A DNA stretch of 64,000 bases from Hydrogenovibrio kuenenii DSM 12350. Its GTDB lineage: Bacteria > Pseudomonadota > Gammaproteobacteria > Thiomicrospirales > Thiomicrospiraceae. How positions within the stretch are numbered: the stretch's first letter is position 1; every line of letters starts with the position of its first letter. The stretch lies in assembly GCF_000526715.1 (NCBI RefSeq), contig NZ_JAGP01000001.1, positions 1,984,001 to 2,048,000 on the forward strand, written 5' to 3'. The translations under genes were made by a program, and so were the position numbers. Positions 17,799 to 27,487 of the stretch are shown here, piece after piece. The notes beneath the pieces were generated by a model. That model was not told where the DNA came from and ran no database searches. It saw only the letters and a list, made by a program, of their open reading frames with translations.

Positions 17799-18899
17799 TT
17801 AATAAACGTCTGACTGGACTTTTCTGGCGCGTCGCCATTCTTTCCAAACCAAGTCGGGATCTTCAATATTGCCGATTTCAACCATGATTTTTTTCATGAC
17901 CTGCTCAACATCTTTTGCCATTTTATTTTTATCACCACAAAGATAAAAAATACCGCCTGCTTCTAGCAAATCCCAAAGCGTCTGACGATATTCCCACAGT
18001 AAGTCCTGCACATAAACCTTATGTGCCTGGTCTCGGGAAAAAGCGGTCTTCAAATGAAAACCTTCTGCTTCCCAGCTTTTTAATTGATCCTGACAAAGAA
18101 AACAGGTCTGCTCGCGCGTTTCTCCAAAAAACAACCAAGTGTTTGCAAAGTGCTGTGGGTGTTCATAAGCAATTTCTTCCATAAAACCGATGTAAGGTGC
18201 GATACCTGTACCCGCTCCCACCATAATCAACGGTTGTTTGTTATGCGCAAGGTCTTCCGGTAGTTTGAAAACCTTATTGGCGCAAAAATCCCCTTCAATT
18301 ACATCGCCAACTTTCAAGTCACTTAATTGGCAAGTGGCAACCCCTAGGCGGTCTCGACCTTCTTTATGATAAGCAATTTTTTTATAAACCAAATCCACCA
18401 TGCGTCCATCATAAGCTTGAGCTGCCTGTGACTTTTGCGATGAGGCTATAGAGTAATAGCGCGGAGAAAGTGGGGAGAGCATTTTGCAAAACTCTAACCC
18501 CAGAGTCTGTAACCGAGGGAATGCTTGTAATAAATCGACAATATCCCGCCCTTCAGCATAGGCCATCATGTCATTTCGGTCAGCCCATTCATCCAAACCA
18601 TACTCGCGTTGAATACGATTCAAAATCGCCGGATTAAGCTGCGTAAGCTCATAGTTGTCACGCAAAGCTTCTCGCACTGACTTTTCACCCACCCGACGAA
18701 CATCGACAATTTCATCGCCACTCAAGTTGAGAAGCCCTAATACAAAATCTACCAGGCTGGGTCTATTGCTGGACTCAACCAGTAACCAGTCACCAGCGTC
18801 ATATTCCACAGGCTCGTCGTAAGTAAGACGCATGAAATACACATCCTTTTCATCATCCTGATCGGTCATGTTTCGATTTTCGACAACAGTAAATTGCAT
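17799..18899 (-). CDS. CysJ-like FAD/NADPH oxidoreductase lacking a flavodoxin domain
   Basis: A 366-residue flavoprotein made of the FAD-binding, connecting and NADPH-binding modules of diflavin reductases. Seen: SPRYYSIASS (FAD), MVDLVYKKI and GVATCQLSDLKVGD (connecting and FAD parts), MVGAGTGIAPYIGFMEE (NADPH site), WLFFGETREQTCFLCQDQL and YLCGDKNKMAKDVEQVM. The C-terminal aromatic is Tyr in SDVY. CysJ and P450 reductase carry an N-terminal flavodoxin domain; here there is none, so electrons must go to a separate partner. The start at 18899 has AGGA 8 bases upstream. No sulfite reductase gene lies nearby, and the partner is unknown. Confidence 0.8.
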   Translation of the reverse strand: MQFTVVENRNMTDQDDEKDVYFMRLTYDEPVEYDAGDWLLVESSNRPSLVDFVLGLLNLSGDEIVDVRRVGEKSVREALRDNYELTQLNPAILNRIQREYGLDEWADRNDMMAYAEGRDIVDLLQAFPRLQTLGLEFCKMLSPLSPRYYSIASSQKSQAAQAYDGRMVDLVYKKIAYHKEGRDRLGVATCQLSDLKVGDVIEGDFCANKVFKLPEDLAHNKQPLIMVGAGTGIAPYIGFMEEIAYEHPQHFANTWLFFGETREQTCFLCQDQLKSWEAEGFHLKTAFSRDQAHKVYVQDLLWEYRQTLWDLLEAGGIFYLCGDKNKMAKDVEQVMKKIMVEIGNIEDPDLVWKEWRRARKVQSDVY

Positions 18900-19019
18900 A
18901 AAGTACATCCTATTCAATGCTTGTTGCTGTTTTCTGTGTTACAACGACAGCTCGGCAAAAGCACCTAGCGTCTTTGCAGTTTTGCTATAAACTATAAACT
19001 TTTTCGAAATGTGAAATCT

Positions 19020-19826
19020 ATGATTTGGTTACAAAAAATTAAACGCGCTTATATCAAAAACGGTTTGCAACACTATAAAATTCCTGCCACGCTTTGGCGT
19101 GCAATCGAAACGGAAATGCCTTTATTAGCGCGCTATAACCGCCAGCAAAAGACAGCACTGCGCATGCTTGCTTCCCGCATTCTTAAAAAGAAACGTATCA
19201 CAGCCGTCAGAAACTTTCCACTAACCGAACATATGAGAGCGATTATTGCGACTCAAGTAGCGATTATGATTTTTGGGCTGGTAGATGCGGAAAATGACCT
19301 TTCCTTCGACTGGATTGATAACTGGCATGAAATTATTGTTTACCCTAATGCTTACCGAACACATAGAAACCCGGTCATTCCCATTCAAGGCGGATTACTA
19401 GGCGTTGAAATACATACGGATTTAATTGAAGAAGGTGAAACTTTTTACCAAGGGCCTGTCATTATCAACTGGGATGATGATGCTCCACACCCTTTAAGAA
19501 CAAAAGCGAATCAAGTGCTATTGCATGAGCTTGCACATAAAATGGATATGCTTAACGGAGACATTAACGGCTTCCCACCGTTGCACTTAAATATGAACGC
19601 GAAAGATTGGTACGAGGCTTTTGAAACAGCTTATCGACATTTGGATCAACAGCTTGCCAAGGGACACAAGCCGGTAATCAACCCTTACGCTGCCACTAAC
19701 CCAGCAGAATTTTTTGCTGTGTGTACGGAATATTTTTTTGAAGCGCCGGAACATTTACATAAAGTCTTTCCGGCCGTGTATCGTCAGATGAGTTTATTTT
19801 TTAATCAGGACTTTTTAAAGATTTAG
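19020..19826 (+). CDS. Zinc-dependent peptidase, M90 (MtfA) family
   Basis: A 268-residue cytosolic protein of the MtfA/DgsA anti-repressor family. The zinc site HELAHKMDMLNG gives the HExxH motif plus the downstream Asp-Met-Leu-Asn-Gly block of M90 peptidases. The segment NEFFAVCTEYFFE (here AEFFAVCTEYFFEAPEHLHK) supplies the usual distal Glu. In E. coli MtfA binds the Mlc repressor; a sugar-uptake role is unlikely to transfer directly to an autotroph. The ATG at 19020 is preferred to the GTG at 19011, but neither has a clear ribosome binding site. Confidence 0.88.
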   Translation: MIWLQKIKRAYIKNGLQHYKIPATLWRAIETEMPLLARYNRQQKTALRMLASRILKKKRITAVRNFPLTEHMRAIIATQVAIMIFGLVDAENDLSFDWIDNWHEIIVYPNAYRTHRNPVIPIQGGLLGVEIHTDLIEEGETFYQGPVIINWDDDAPHPLRTKANQVLLHELAHKMDMLNGDINGFPPLHLNMNAKDWYEAFETAYRHLDQQLAKGHKPVINPYAATNPAEFFAVCTEYFFEAPEHLHKVFPAVYRQMSLFFNQDFLKI

Positions 19827-19831
19827 TCTGC

Positions 19832-20332
19832 TTAACCACGAAGATGTTCCATTAACAGCGTCATCCAAGGCGCTGTTACCAAAATCGCAACCGCAGAAAT
19901 CATACCCGCAACCAAACCAATACCCACTTGAGACAAGGTGTTATTAGATTTTAATTCAATGTCATCAATTTGACGCTCTACTGAAGAAAACACCGCTACT
20001 TGGTTCTTTAGAAGATTATTAAGCGTGCGAATTTGTTTGAACATCAATTGCTGTTCTTTATCCATTTTAAATCGGAGTTTTTCACTTTCCGATTCCATGG
20101 TGCGCATTTGCTTTGCCAGCTGACCGATTGATGCATCCATCTGAGCCACTAAGTTTTTCAACGCCGCTTTATCTTCATTCAACCATTCATAATCAGGCGT
20201 TACCATATCTGACATATCAATATCGCTAGACATACCATTTCCGTTTGTCGTACCTTTATTACGGCGTAACGCCTGCTCAAGTAAAACACTTTTGGAACCT
20301 AGCGGTTCAACTCTTCTCAAGTCAATGGCCAT
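19832..20332 (-). CDS. Coiled-coil membrane-anchored protein of unknown function
   Basis: A 166-residue protein not recognised by family. The start at 20332 has AAGGGA 8 bases upstream. After a polar N-terminus (residues 1-45) there is a long heptad-like helix, about residues 50-125, rich in Lys, Glu, Gln and Met (LVAQMDASIGQLAKQMRTME). A single hydrophobic helix at about 137-160 (VGIGLVAGMISAVAILVTAP) anchors it near the C-terminus. It could act as a tail-anchored scaffold. It is convergent with the MtfA-like gene. Confidence 0.65.
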   Translation of the reverse strand: MAIDLRRVEPLGSKSVLLEQALRRNKGTTNGNGMSSDIDMSDMVTPDYEWLNEDKAALKNLVAQMDASIGQLAKQMRTMESESEKLRFKMDKEQQLMFKQIRTLNNLLKNQVAVFSSVERQIDDIELKSNNTLSQVGIGLVAGMISAVAILVTAPWMTLLMEHLRG

Positions 20333-20511
20333 CGTTTTTTCCCTTGTCAAATGACTGCCTTCTGCGCATTTACACAAACCAAATCGGCTCAATTGGAAAT
20401 GTCACTTTTCTGACAGTTTGTTTTTATACAATCTATTTGCAGAATGATATGCATCATCTATGCCAATTCTGTTTTCTAAGTGTTTTTGTTTCCAAAATTA
20501 TTTTCTATAAG

Positions 20512-20600
20512 GTTCGTTAAAAGAAATTGCTTGATAAATTTGGCAGCCGGAGTAACATTGTTTCTTATCTTTTCAATGGCAGAAATTTGCCTTAACGAAC
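20512..20600 (+). promoter_or_regulatory. Long-range inverted repeat in the pyrE leader
   Basis: GTTCGTTAA (20512-20520) and TTAACGAAC (20592-20600) are perfect reverse complements about 70 bases apart, with a smaller CATTG / CAATG hairpin inside. The second arm ends 24 bases before the pyrE ATG. It could form a leader structure controlling pyrE. No leader peptide or clear terminator was found. Confidence 0.35.
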
Positions 20601-20624
20601 AATATAAAACCTTTCTAAAAATTC

Positions 20625-21266
20625 ATGAAAAAAACCGACTTTATTGATTTTATTATGGCTACCGGGGTATTGAAGCTTGGCGAATTCACCCTAAAATCAG
20701 GCCGTAAAAGCCCTTACTTTTTTAATGCTGGCCTATTTAATACTGGCAACCAACTTGCACAACTCTCTCAGGCTTATGCTGCAACTATTGCTGAAAAAGG
20801 CGCCAATTTCGATGTACTCTTTGGCCCTGCATACAAAGGGATTCCGCTAGCGGCTACCACAAGTGTTGCATTGGCGGAAAAACACAGTATCGACAAACCT
20901 TACGCATTCAATAGAAAAGAAGCTAAAGACCATGGTGAAGGTGGCAATATTGTTGGTCATGCGTTAGAAGGCAATATTTTGATTATTGACGATGTAATTA
21001 CTGCTGGTACAGCAATTCGTGAGTCAATGGACTTAATTCAAGAGCAAGGCGCCAAACCTGCGGGCGTGATTGTTGCTTTGGATCGAATGGAAAAAGGGCA
21101 AGGAGAACTTTCCGCTATTCAAGAAGTGGAAAGGGATTATGGTATTCCTGTTTACAGTATTATCAATATGAACGACATTATCGACTACTTGGCAACTCAA
21201 CCGGATATGAGCCATTATCTGGATGCCATGAAAGACTACCGTTCACAATATGGAATCACGCAATGA
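20625..21266 (+). CDS. pyrE: Orotate phosphoribosyltransferase
   Basis: A 213-residue enzyme that joins orotate to PRPP in pyrimidine synthesis. The PRPP-binding motif is [17 protein letters not shown], and the early [19 protein letters not shown] and [11 protein letters not shown] segments are diagnostic of PyrE. The mobile catalytic loop carries [15 protein letters not shown]. The length equals E. coli PyrE. Its stop overlaps the sixA start by four bases (ATGA), so the two genes are translationally coupled. It belongs to the conserved argB/pyrE end of the rpmB-radC-coaBC-dut-algC neighbourhood. Confidence 0.97.
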   Translation: MKKTDFIDFIMATGVLKLGEFTLKSGRKSPYFFNAGLFNTGNQLAQLSQAYAATIAEKGANFDVLFGPAYKGIPLAATTSVALAEKHSIDKPYAFNRKEAKDHGEGGNIVGHALEGNILIIDDVITAGTAIRESMDLIQEQGAKPAGVIVALDRMEKGQGELSAIQEVERDYGIPVYSIINMNDIIDYLATQPDMSHYLDAMKDYRSQYGITQ

Positions 21267-21832
21267 GCGAGCACCGATTGCGCGAACTACTTTTAGTTCG
21301 CCATGCTAAGTCAGACTGGAAAGAAGACTTAGATGATAAAGAACGACCCATATCGGAAAAAGGCAAAAAAGCTGCCAGCCGACTGGGGCATTGGCTGCAA
21401 GAAAACAACTTAATGCCCAGCTATGCTCTCGTATCCCCTGCTCAACGCGCACAACAAACATTCAAACGTCTTAAAGTCGATAAAGATATCTGCCCCCAAA
21501 TCACTCTTGACCAACTGTATTTAGCGACGCTTGATGAACTTATTGAGGTGCTTGCAGAGATTCCAAAGCATTACGAACGCGTGATGATTATTGGTCACAA
21601 CCCAGGTTTAGAAGAATTAGCACAATTTCTAGAATACGAAAGTCATTGTGAAGACTGTGAAACCAGACTTTTCCCAACAGGCTCCCTAGCCCATTTCATC
21701 TTGCCAAACAGTTGGAAAAACCTAAATGCTGGCGCAGGAAAACTGGTGCAGTTTATCCGACCAAAAGACGTTAAACCCTCTCACCACAAACATCATCACA
21801 AACCACAAGAAGAAAAAGAAAACCTAGTGTGA
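21263..21832 (+). CDS. sixA: SixA-type histidine phosphatase
   Basis: A 189-residue phosphatase of the SixA branch of the histidine phosphatase superfamily. The catalytic RHxK motif lies at the start ([11 protein letters not shown]), with [11 protein letters not shown] and the second His in [12 protein letters not shown]. SixA proteins remove phosphate from phospho-His proteins such as HPt domains or NPr. A His-rich tail (HHKHHHKP) follows the domain and might bind metal. It is translationally coupled to pyrE and overlaps the opposing TSUP gene by nine bases. Confidence 0.85.
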   Translation: MSEHRLRELLLVRHAKSDWKEDLDDKERPISEKGKKAASRLGHWLQENNLMPSYALVSPAQRAQQTFKRLKVDKDICPQITLDQLYLATLDELIEVLAEIPKHYERVMIIGHNPGLEELAQFLEYESHCEDCETRLFPTGSLAHFILPNSWKNLNAGAGKLVQFIRPKDVKPSHHKHHHKPQEEKENLV

Positions 21833-22603
21833 CGCGTGGACAACCGCTTTAATAATCAATGCTAGGCCAACAAGAACAGTCATAACTTCAAAACTGCGTT
21901 TAACAAGCTTATTGCCTTTTACTATCGCCAAATGAGCGCCTAGATAACCACCGAACAACGACCCAACTATAAGCGCAGGCAACCAACCCCACTCAATTTG
22001 TCCTTGCAAGCCAAGCGTTAACGCACCAGCGCCATTCCAAAACAAACCGACCAAAATCAAGGTATACGCGACAGCTAGCTTATAATCCAAGCCAAACCAT
22101 CGTATCAGCCAAAGCGTCACAAACAATCCCGTTCCTGAAGTTAACGAGCCGTTTAACGCACCTATCAAAAACAGCACCAAACCACCAATACCCCAGCCTG
22201 GCAGATTTTGATTGCGCAAACTTAGAGTTTGACCCAACTCAGGTTGGCGCCAAGAATAAACGCCCAATCCCAAGGTTAAAATACCCAAAGCTAGCTGTGC
22301 ATAATGATCTTCAATATGCAGAATAACATTCGCGCCTAACCATACCCCGGGCAAACCGAACCCCAACACAACCAGCACGAACACCCAGTTTAAATGTGCC
22401 GATTTCATGTGTCGTGCAGTCGCACCAACACCTAAAAACACACTGGCAACCTTATGCGTTGCAAGCGCGATAGAGAAAGGAAGCCCCAGAAACAACAACG
22501 CGGGCAACTGCAGTAATCCTGCACCACCCCCAGCTAACGCCGAGAACAGATTCGCAATGAACGAGATAACAAAGAGGGCAAATTGGCTGACTAAACTTTC
22601 CAA
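21824..22603 (-). CDS. TSUP (TauE/SafE) family membrane permease
   Basis: A roughly 259-residue permease of the sulfite/organosulfonate exporter family with eight predicted helices. The family features ANLFSALAGGGAGLLQLPALL and GALNGSLTSGTGLFVTLWLI mark the two repeat halves. No ATG fits the N-terminus: a TTG at 22603 with GGA five bases upstream is used here; a TTG at 22684 would add 27 residues. In the loop between the two halves the peptide NLPGWG is encoded by a copy of the dispersed 20-bp element (22190-22209). The substrate could be a sulfur oxyanion, which suits the inferred lifestyle, but this is not shown. Confidence 0.82.
   Translation of the reverse strand: MESLVSQFALFVISFIANLFSALAGGGAGLLQLPALLFLGLPFSIALATHKVASVFLGVGATARHMKSAHLNWVFVLVVLGFGLPGVWLGANVILHIEDHYAQLALGILTLGLGVYSWRQPELGQTLSLRNQNLPGWGIGGLVLFLIGALNGSLTSGTGLFVTLWLIRWFGLDYKLAVAYTLILVGLFWNGAGALTLGLQGQIEWGWLPALIVGSLFGGYLGAHLAIVKGNKLVKRSFEVMTVLVGLALIIKAVVHASH
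22190..22209 (+). repeat. Dispersed 20-bp element, copy 2 (inside TSUP gene)
   Basis: ACCCCAGCCTGGCAGATTTT, exact consensus. It is in frame within the permease gene and encodes NLPGWG on the minus strand, in a loop between transmembrane halves. Confidence 0.75.
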
Positions 22604-22753
22604 AGAAATTCCAATAAAGAAATGGAAAAAGAAAAAATAATAATTCGCGAACAAGCTGAAATAATTTGCGCTAAGTCTAGGCAAGGAAGCACGAAGTTTA
22701 TTGAAATAAACGAGTCCTTGCTTAACGACGAATTAGCGCAAATTAGACAGCGT

Positions 22754-23701
<948 letters not shown>

Positions 23702-23818
23702 CTATTTTAAGTAACCCCAAGATAATTAACAATCGACAATTCACAATGCTTCATAGATTCCTTGGCTAGAAACCGATACAATCACGCAAAATAAAATGTC
23801 TCTCTTATTGGAAACCTT

Positions 23819-24400
23819 ATGATGCCCCTTAACTTAACCAAGCGCTTTTTTCATTGGACACTAATCGCCTTAGCAACAACCGTATTATTTGGTTGTAGTA
23901 GCACGCCAACCGAATCTTCAGGTGGCAAGACTATTGTTCTTCATAACAAAACCAACCTACAAGCTACAAATATACTCGTTACAGAACTACGAGACGAAGG
24001 TTATGAAGTTAAACAGGTTAATCCGACTCAGTTTATCGTGTTTTACGACAATCATACTTTTATTATGGAACCTAAGATGATCCAGGGAGGCTTGAGTCGC
24101 ATTGTCGTCAGCCGTGTTGTGGGCATAAAACCTAAATTCCGTCATTCTCACGAATTGGTCGCCATGACGACTGTCTTAAATAAAAAACTGAATTTCGCTA
24201 AATTTTCTTTGATTGACCAAAACAAAGCTGGGCAAGTTCAAACATCAATTACTTTCATCAACGAAACCGTTAATACCGAAGAAATTAAGCAATTCATGCT
24301 TTGGTTAGATGACAGCCTTGCCAAAGTGAGAGAAATGATCGCACCAGAAGTGCTACACATGATAGAAACACCTAATATTGAGAACGCGCCTCAGTCTTAA
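23819..24400 (+). CDS. Lipoprotein of unknown function
   Basis: A 193-residue putative lipoprotein. A signal peptide ends in a lipobox, LFGC at about residues 23-26, so Cys26 is likely acylated. The mature part (TIVLHNKTNLQATNILVTELRDEGYEVKQ..., read in pieces) has an alpha/beta pattern and an ending with FINETVNTEEIKQFMLWLDD, a layout reminiscent of YbjN-type proteins, but this is a weak resemblance. GGA lies 6 bases before the first ATG. It stands alone between argB and yajQ. Confidence 0.7.
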   Translation: MMPLNLTKRFFHWTLIALATTVLFGCSSTPTESSGGKTIVLHNKTNLQATNILVTELRDEGYEVKQVNPTQFIVFYDNHTFIMEPKMIQGGLSRIVVSRVVGIKPKFRHSHELVAMTTVLNKKLNFAKFSLIDQNKAGQVQTSITFINETVNTEEIKQFMLWLDDSLAKVREMIAPEVLHMIETPNIENAPQS

Positions 24401-24453
24401 AACGCAGCAGCTTGCGCTGGGCTTACCAAGCGCAAGTTGACTATCAGAACAGC

Positions 24454-24939
24454 CTAGTCTCTGAAATTATTAAACTGCAATGGCAGTTCAAGGTCTTCTT
24501 CAGTTTTTAACAACTGCATCACTGCTTGAAGATCATCGCGTTTTTTACCCGTAACGCGAATACTGTCTCCTTGGTTAGCAGCCTGTACCTTGATTTTAGA
24601 ATCTTTAATTTTCTTAATAATCTTTTTCGCCAAAGCAGCATCGATCCCTTCTTGCATTTCAATCACCTGCTTAGCAGATTTTAATTGAATATCAGGATCT
24701 TTAACTTCCATACATTTAACATCGATACCTCGGCGATTCGCCTTCTCGACCAAGATGTTATACATCTGGCTCAACTGAAACTCTGATTCGGTTTTCATTG
24801 TCACCGTAGAACCATTTAAATCAAATTCTGAATCGGTTCCTTTAAAGTCGTAACGAGTTGTCACTTCCTTATTTGCCTGGTCAATGGCGTTAGTCAATTC
24901 ATGTTTATCCAGTTCGGACACTATATCAAACGAAGGCAT
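24454..24939 (-). CDS. yajQ: YajQ-family nucleotide/c-di-GMP-binding protein
   Basis: A 161-residue cytosolic protein of the YajQ family (two ferredoxin-like domains). The opening MPSFDIVSELDKHELTNAID and RYDFKGTDSEFDL are diagnostic, as are the ending ISVTGKKRDDLQ-like IRVTGKKRDDLQAVM and LPLQFNNFRD. In Xanthomonas a YajQ homologue binds c-di-GMP and a transcription factor. The many c-di-GMP proteins in this window make such a role plausible but unproven. Confidence 0.95.
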   Translation of the reverse strand: MPSFDIVSELDKHELTNAIDQANKEVTTRYDFKGTDSEFDLNGSTVTMKTESEFQLSQMYNILVEKANRRGIDVKCMEVKDPDIQLKSAKQVIEMQEGIDAALAKKIIKKIKDSKIKVQAANQGDSIRVTGKKRDDLQAVMQLLKTEEDLELPLQFNNFRD

Positions 24940-25071
24940 GTTTCTCTCCTAGACCTATTTGTTACTATTTCTGCAATGCAAATTTCACTTGCGCCTATTC
25001 TATCATTGCTTAAAAGGTTTTTCTGATTCAGAATACTTAGACTTTTTTCTAAACTAGATCAAGCCTTCTTC

Positions 25072-26289
25072 ATGTCGAAACAACAGAGCTTTAACCCGTT
25101 AAATTTATCCATCAGCCAAGTCGCCCAGGAGGTTGAGCCTTTTCATGTTATGAAACTACTTGGCGAAGCTAAAGCATTAGAAGCACAAGGCAAACAAATG
25201 ATTCACCTTGAAATCGGAGAACCTGATTTCCCATCATTAACGTGTGTACATGATGCAGTTACCGAAGCAATCAACCATGGAAAAACCCACTATACCCCTA
25301 CTCTGGGCTTGCCCATCTTACGAGAAAAACTCAGCCAGTTTTACCATGATTTTTATCATGCCGACGTACCCTCTGAACGGATTTTATTAACACCTGGTGC
25401 TTCAGGCGCACTTCATCTTTTGCTTACCGCCATTATTAATCCCAGCGATAAAGTGATGCTATGTGATCCAACCTATCCATGTAATCGAGAGTTCGTAAAC
25501 CTACTGCATGGAAAAGTTGTATCTGTACCTGTAGATGAGTCCAGCCAATTTCAACTAACCCTTGAGTTAATTCAGAAACATTGGCACCCGGATATCAAAG
25601 CGGTGATGGTTGCAACGCCTTCTAACCCAACCGGAACCTTAATTGAACAAACCGAACTAAAATCCATTGCCGATTTCCTGGAAGAAAAAGAAGTCTATTT
25701 AATTGTTGATGAAATCTATCAAGGACTGGTGTACGAAAGACCTGCTGAGAGCATTCTTTCCATTCGTGACTTGCAGGCTAATGTCATTGTAATTAATTCT
25801 TTTTCTAAATTCTTTGGTATGACAGGTTGGCGTCTAGGTTGGATTGTCGCACCCAATTTCTTAATTCCCACTTTAGACAAGCTGGCACAAAACCTATATT
25901 TAGCGGCATCCACACCCGCACAATATGGTGCCTTACGTGTTTTAGAGAATGATGCTTTAGCGGAACTAGAAAACCGACGACAAACGTTCGAAACGAGACG
26001 CACCCAATTATACGAAGCCATGATCGCTGCTGGTTTCAATATCCCTTGTAAACCTCAAGGTGCATTTTATCTTTATTGGGACGTTTCAGACCTTACTGAT
26101 GATGCCGAAGCTTTTTGCAAGGCTTTAATGGAACATACAGGCGTTGTACTCACACCAGGAAGAGACTTTGGAGATTTTCGTTCCAATCATCATATTCGCA
26201 TCGCTTATACAGTAGACAATGCGTACTTAAAAGAGGCTGTTACTAAAATAAGATTTTTTGTAGATAGTGTCTTGAAAAATCACGGCTAA
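25072..26289 (+). CDS. PLP-dependent class I/II aminotransferase
   Basis: A 405-residue fold-type I aminotransferase. The PLP lysine lies in NSFSKFFGMTGWRLGWIV, and the Asp binding the pyridine ring in LIVDEIYQGLVYE. MIHLEIGEPDFPSL, HYTPTLGLPILREKL and MVATPSNPTGTLIE are typical of the aspartate/alanine/aromatic group. The substrate cannot be assigned from sequence alone. It is a single gene, convergent with the HDOD gene. A small imperfect stem (AAGTAT / ATACTT) lies in the 39-base gap. Confidence 0.85.
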   Translation: MSKQQSFNPLNLSISQVAQEVEPFHVMKLLGEAKALEAQGKQMIHLEIGEPDFPSLTCVHDAVTEAINHGKTHYTPTLGLPILREKLSQFYHDFYHADVPSERILLTPGASGALHLLLTAIINPSDKVMLCDPTYPCNREFVNLLHGKVVSVPVDESSQFQLTLELIQKHWHPDIKAVMVATPSNPTGTLIEQTELKSIADFLEEKEVYLIVDEIYQGLVYERPAESILSIRDLQANVIVINSFSKFFGMTGWRLGWIVAPNFLIPTLDKLAQNLYLAASTPAQYGALRVLENDALAELENRRQTFETRRTQLYEAMIAAGFNIPCKPQGAFYLYWDVSDLTDDAEAFCKALMEHTGVVLTPGRDFGDFRSNHHIRIAYTVDNAYLKEAVTKIRFFVDSVLKNHG

Positions 26290-26328
26290 AGTATGCGTAA
26301 AAACGCCAGTATACTTCAGCCCTAATAT

Positions 26329-27147
26329 TTAAGCGTATGCTATTAATGATTTACGAATTTCATTAATTGTATCTGTAGAGAGCATCAAGTCTTCCCGAGC
26401 TTCTTCTAAATACTGGTGTGCCTCATCTGACATATAAGAACCAAAGGATACTTCACTCACAATCACATTCGCAATTTTTAGCATCGACACCATGGCGCGA
26501 AGACGATCATTTGGATGACTTAAATTTTTTGTATGATGAAGCAAGATTGCATTCAATATATCTACTGGCAACTTCCATTTTTGAGCCAACAACAATCCAA
26601 CATCCATATGCGTTGTTGAATAATGTTGCGTCTCCTCTTCAACACCGCTGACTGGGCGCGTATTAATATCAGAAAATATCTTTGTATACCCATCTGGATC
26701 TTTCATTGCCAATAATAGACTGCCGCCGTTGTGAAACAACCCCATAAGGTAGGCTTCATCTCTTGTTACATTTGCAACATCTTCTGATATCTCAGCACAA
26801 CAAAAGGCAACTTCTGCAGAATGCTCAATAATTTCTTGAATTTTAGGATTATCAAAAAGGTTTTTTAATGCAGCTGCAACAACAAGGTTTTTAAGGTTTT
26901 GATAGCCCAGTGCATCTACACTTTCCCTAATTGAGTTTACTGGTGATCGAAGTTTCATGGCTGGCGAATTAGCTATACGTAACACTTCTCCTGACAGCTT
27001 GGTATTGCTTTCGATAATTTTGGTAATCACCTGATTACTTGGAAACCGTTTAGATAATTCATCATCTAATTCAATAATCGCCTTTGGCAAATCTGGAATT
27101 TTAATTCCTTTGATTGCTTGAATCGCCTTTCTTAACCGTTGTTCCAT
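26329..27147 (-). CDS. HDOD-domain signalling protein
   Basis: A 272-residue cytoplasmic protein consisting mainly of an HDOD domain (about residues 15-215): IKIPDLPKAIIELDDELS, SGEVLRIANSPAMKL, DALGYQNLKNLVVAAALKNLF and AYLMGLFHNGGSLLLAM. HDOD proteins lack the metal residues of HD hydrolases and act in signalling and cell-cycle or stress control. The ATG at 27147 is used; GAGG lies close upstream. Two tandem copies of a 15-bp A-rich unit lie just upstream (27155-27187). Confidence 0.88.
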   Translation of the reverse strand: MEQRLRKAIQAIKGIKIPDLPKAIIELDDELSKRFPSNQVITKIIESNTKLSGEVLRIANSPAMKLRSPVNSIRESVDALGYQNLKNLVVAAALKNLFDNPKIQEIIEHSAEVAFCCAEISEDVANVTRDEAYLMGLFHNGGSLLLAMKDPDGYTKIFSDINTRPVSGVEEETQHYSTTHMDVGLLLAQKWKLPVDILNAILLHHTKNLSHPNDRLRAMVSMLKIANVIVSEVSFGSYMSDEAHQYLEEAREDLMLSTDTINEIRKSLIAYA

Positions 27148-27487
27148 AAACCTCAAAACTCAAAAATAAAAAACTCAAAAATAAAAAATCCTGTAGTGCA
27201 GTTATTTTAACCAAGTCTCCAACTATTTTTTTCGTATTTTTACTAAAAAATATTTTTCTTAACAAAATAAAACTTTCTACTTCTACAGTACAGGTCAGTA
27301 CGACATTAGCTTACATGTAAGCTAATCGAACAATAGCATAAACACTCGGTTAAATAACCTGTTGCATAACAAATCCACACTATTGCAATGGTATTCTGAA
27401 AGCAAGCAACTTTGGTCAAGTAATAACATAAACCAATCTGCATAATTGACAGTGTTCATAAAACGTAAACAAGGTTAATATTTCACC
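27148..27487. other. Intergenic region with tandem repeat and a 22-bp palindrome
   Basis: No gene is visible. It contains two tandem copies of a 15-bp A-rich unit (27155-27187) and a perfect 22-bp palindrome at 27305-27326 (half-site ATTAGCTTACA). It must hold the divergent promoters of the HDOD and AraC-family genes, and the palindrome is a good operator candidate. Confidence 0.55.

Noticed and set aside
26290-26328. Terminator between the aminotransferase and HDOD genes
   Set aside because: AAGTAT / ATACTT with an inner GCGT / ACGC pair is imperfect and is not followed by a T-run on either strand.
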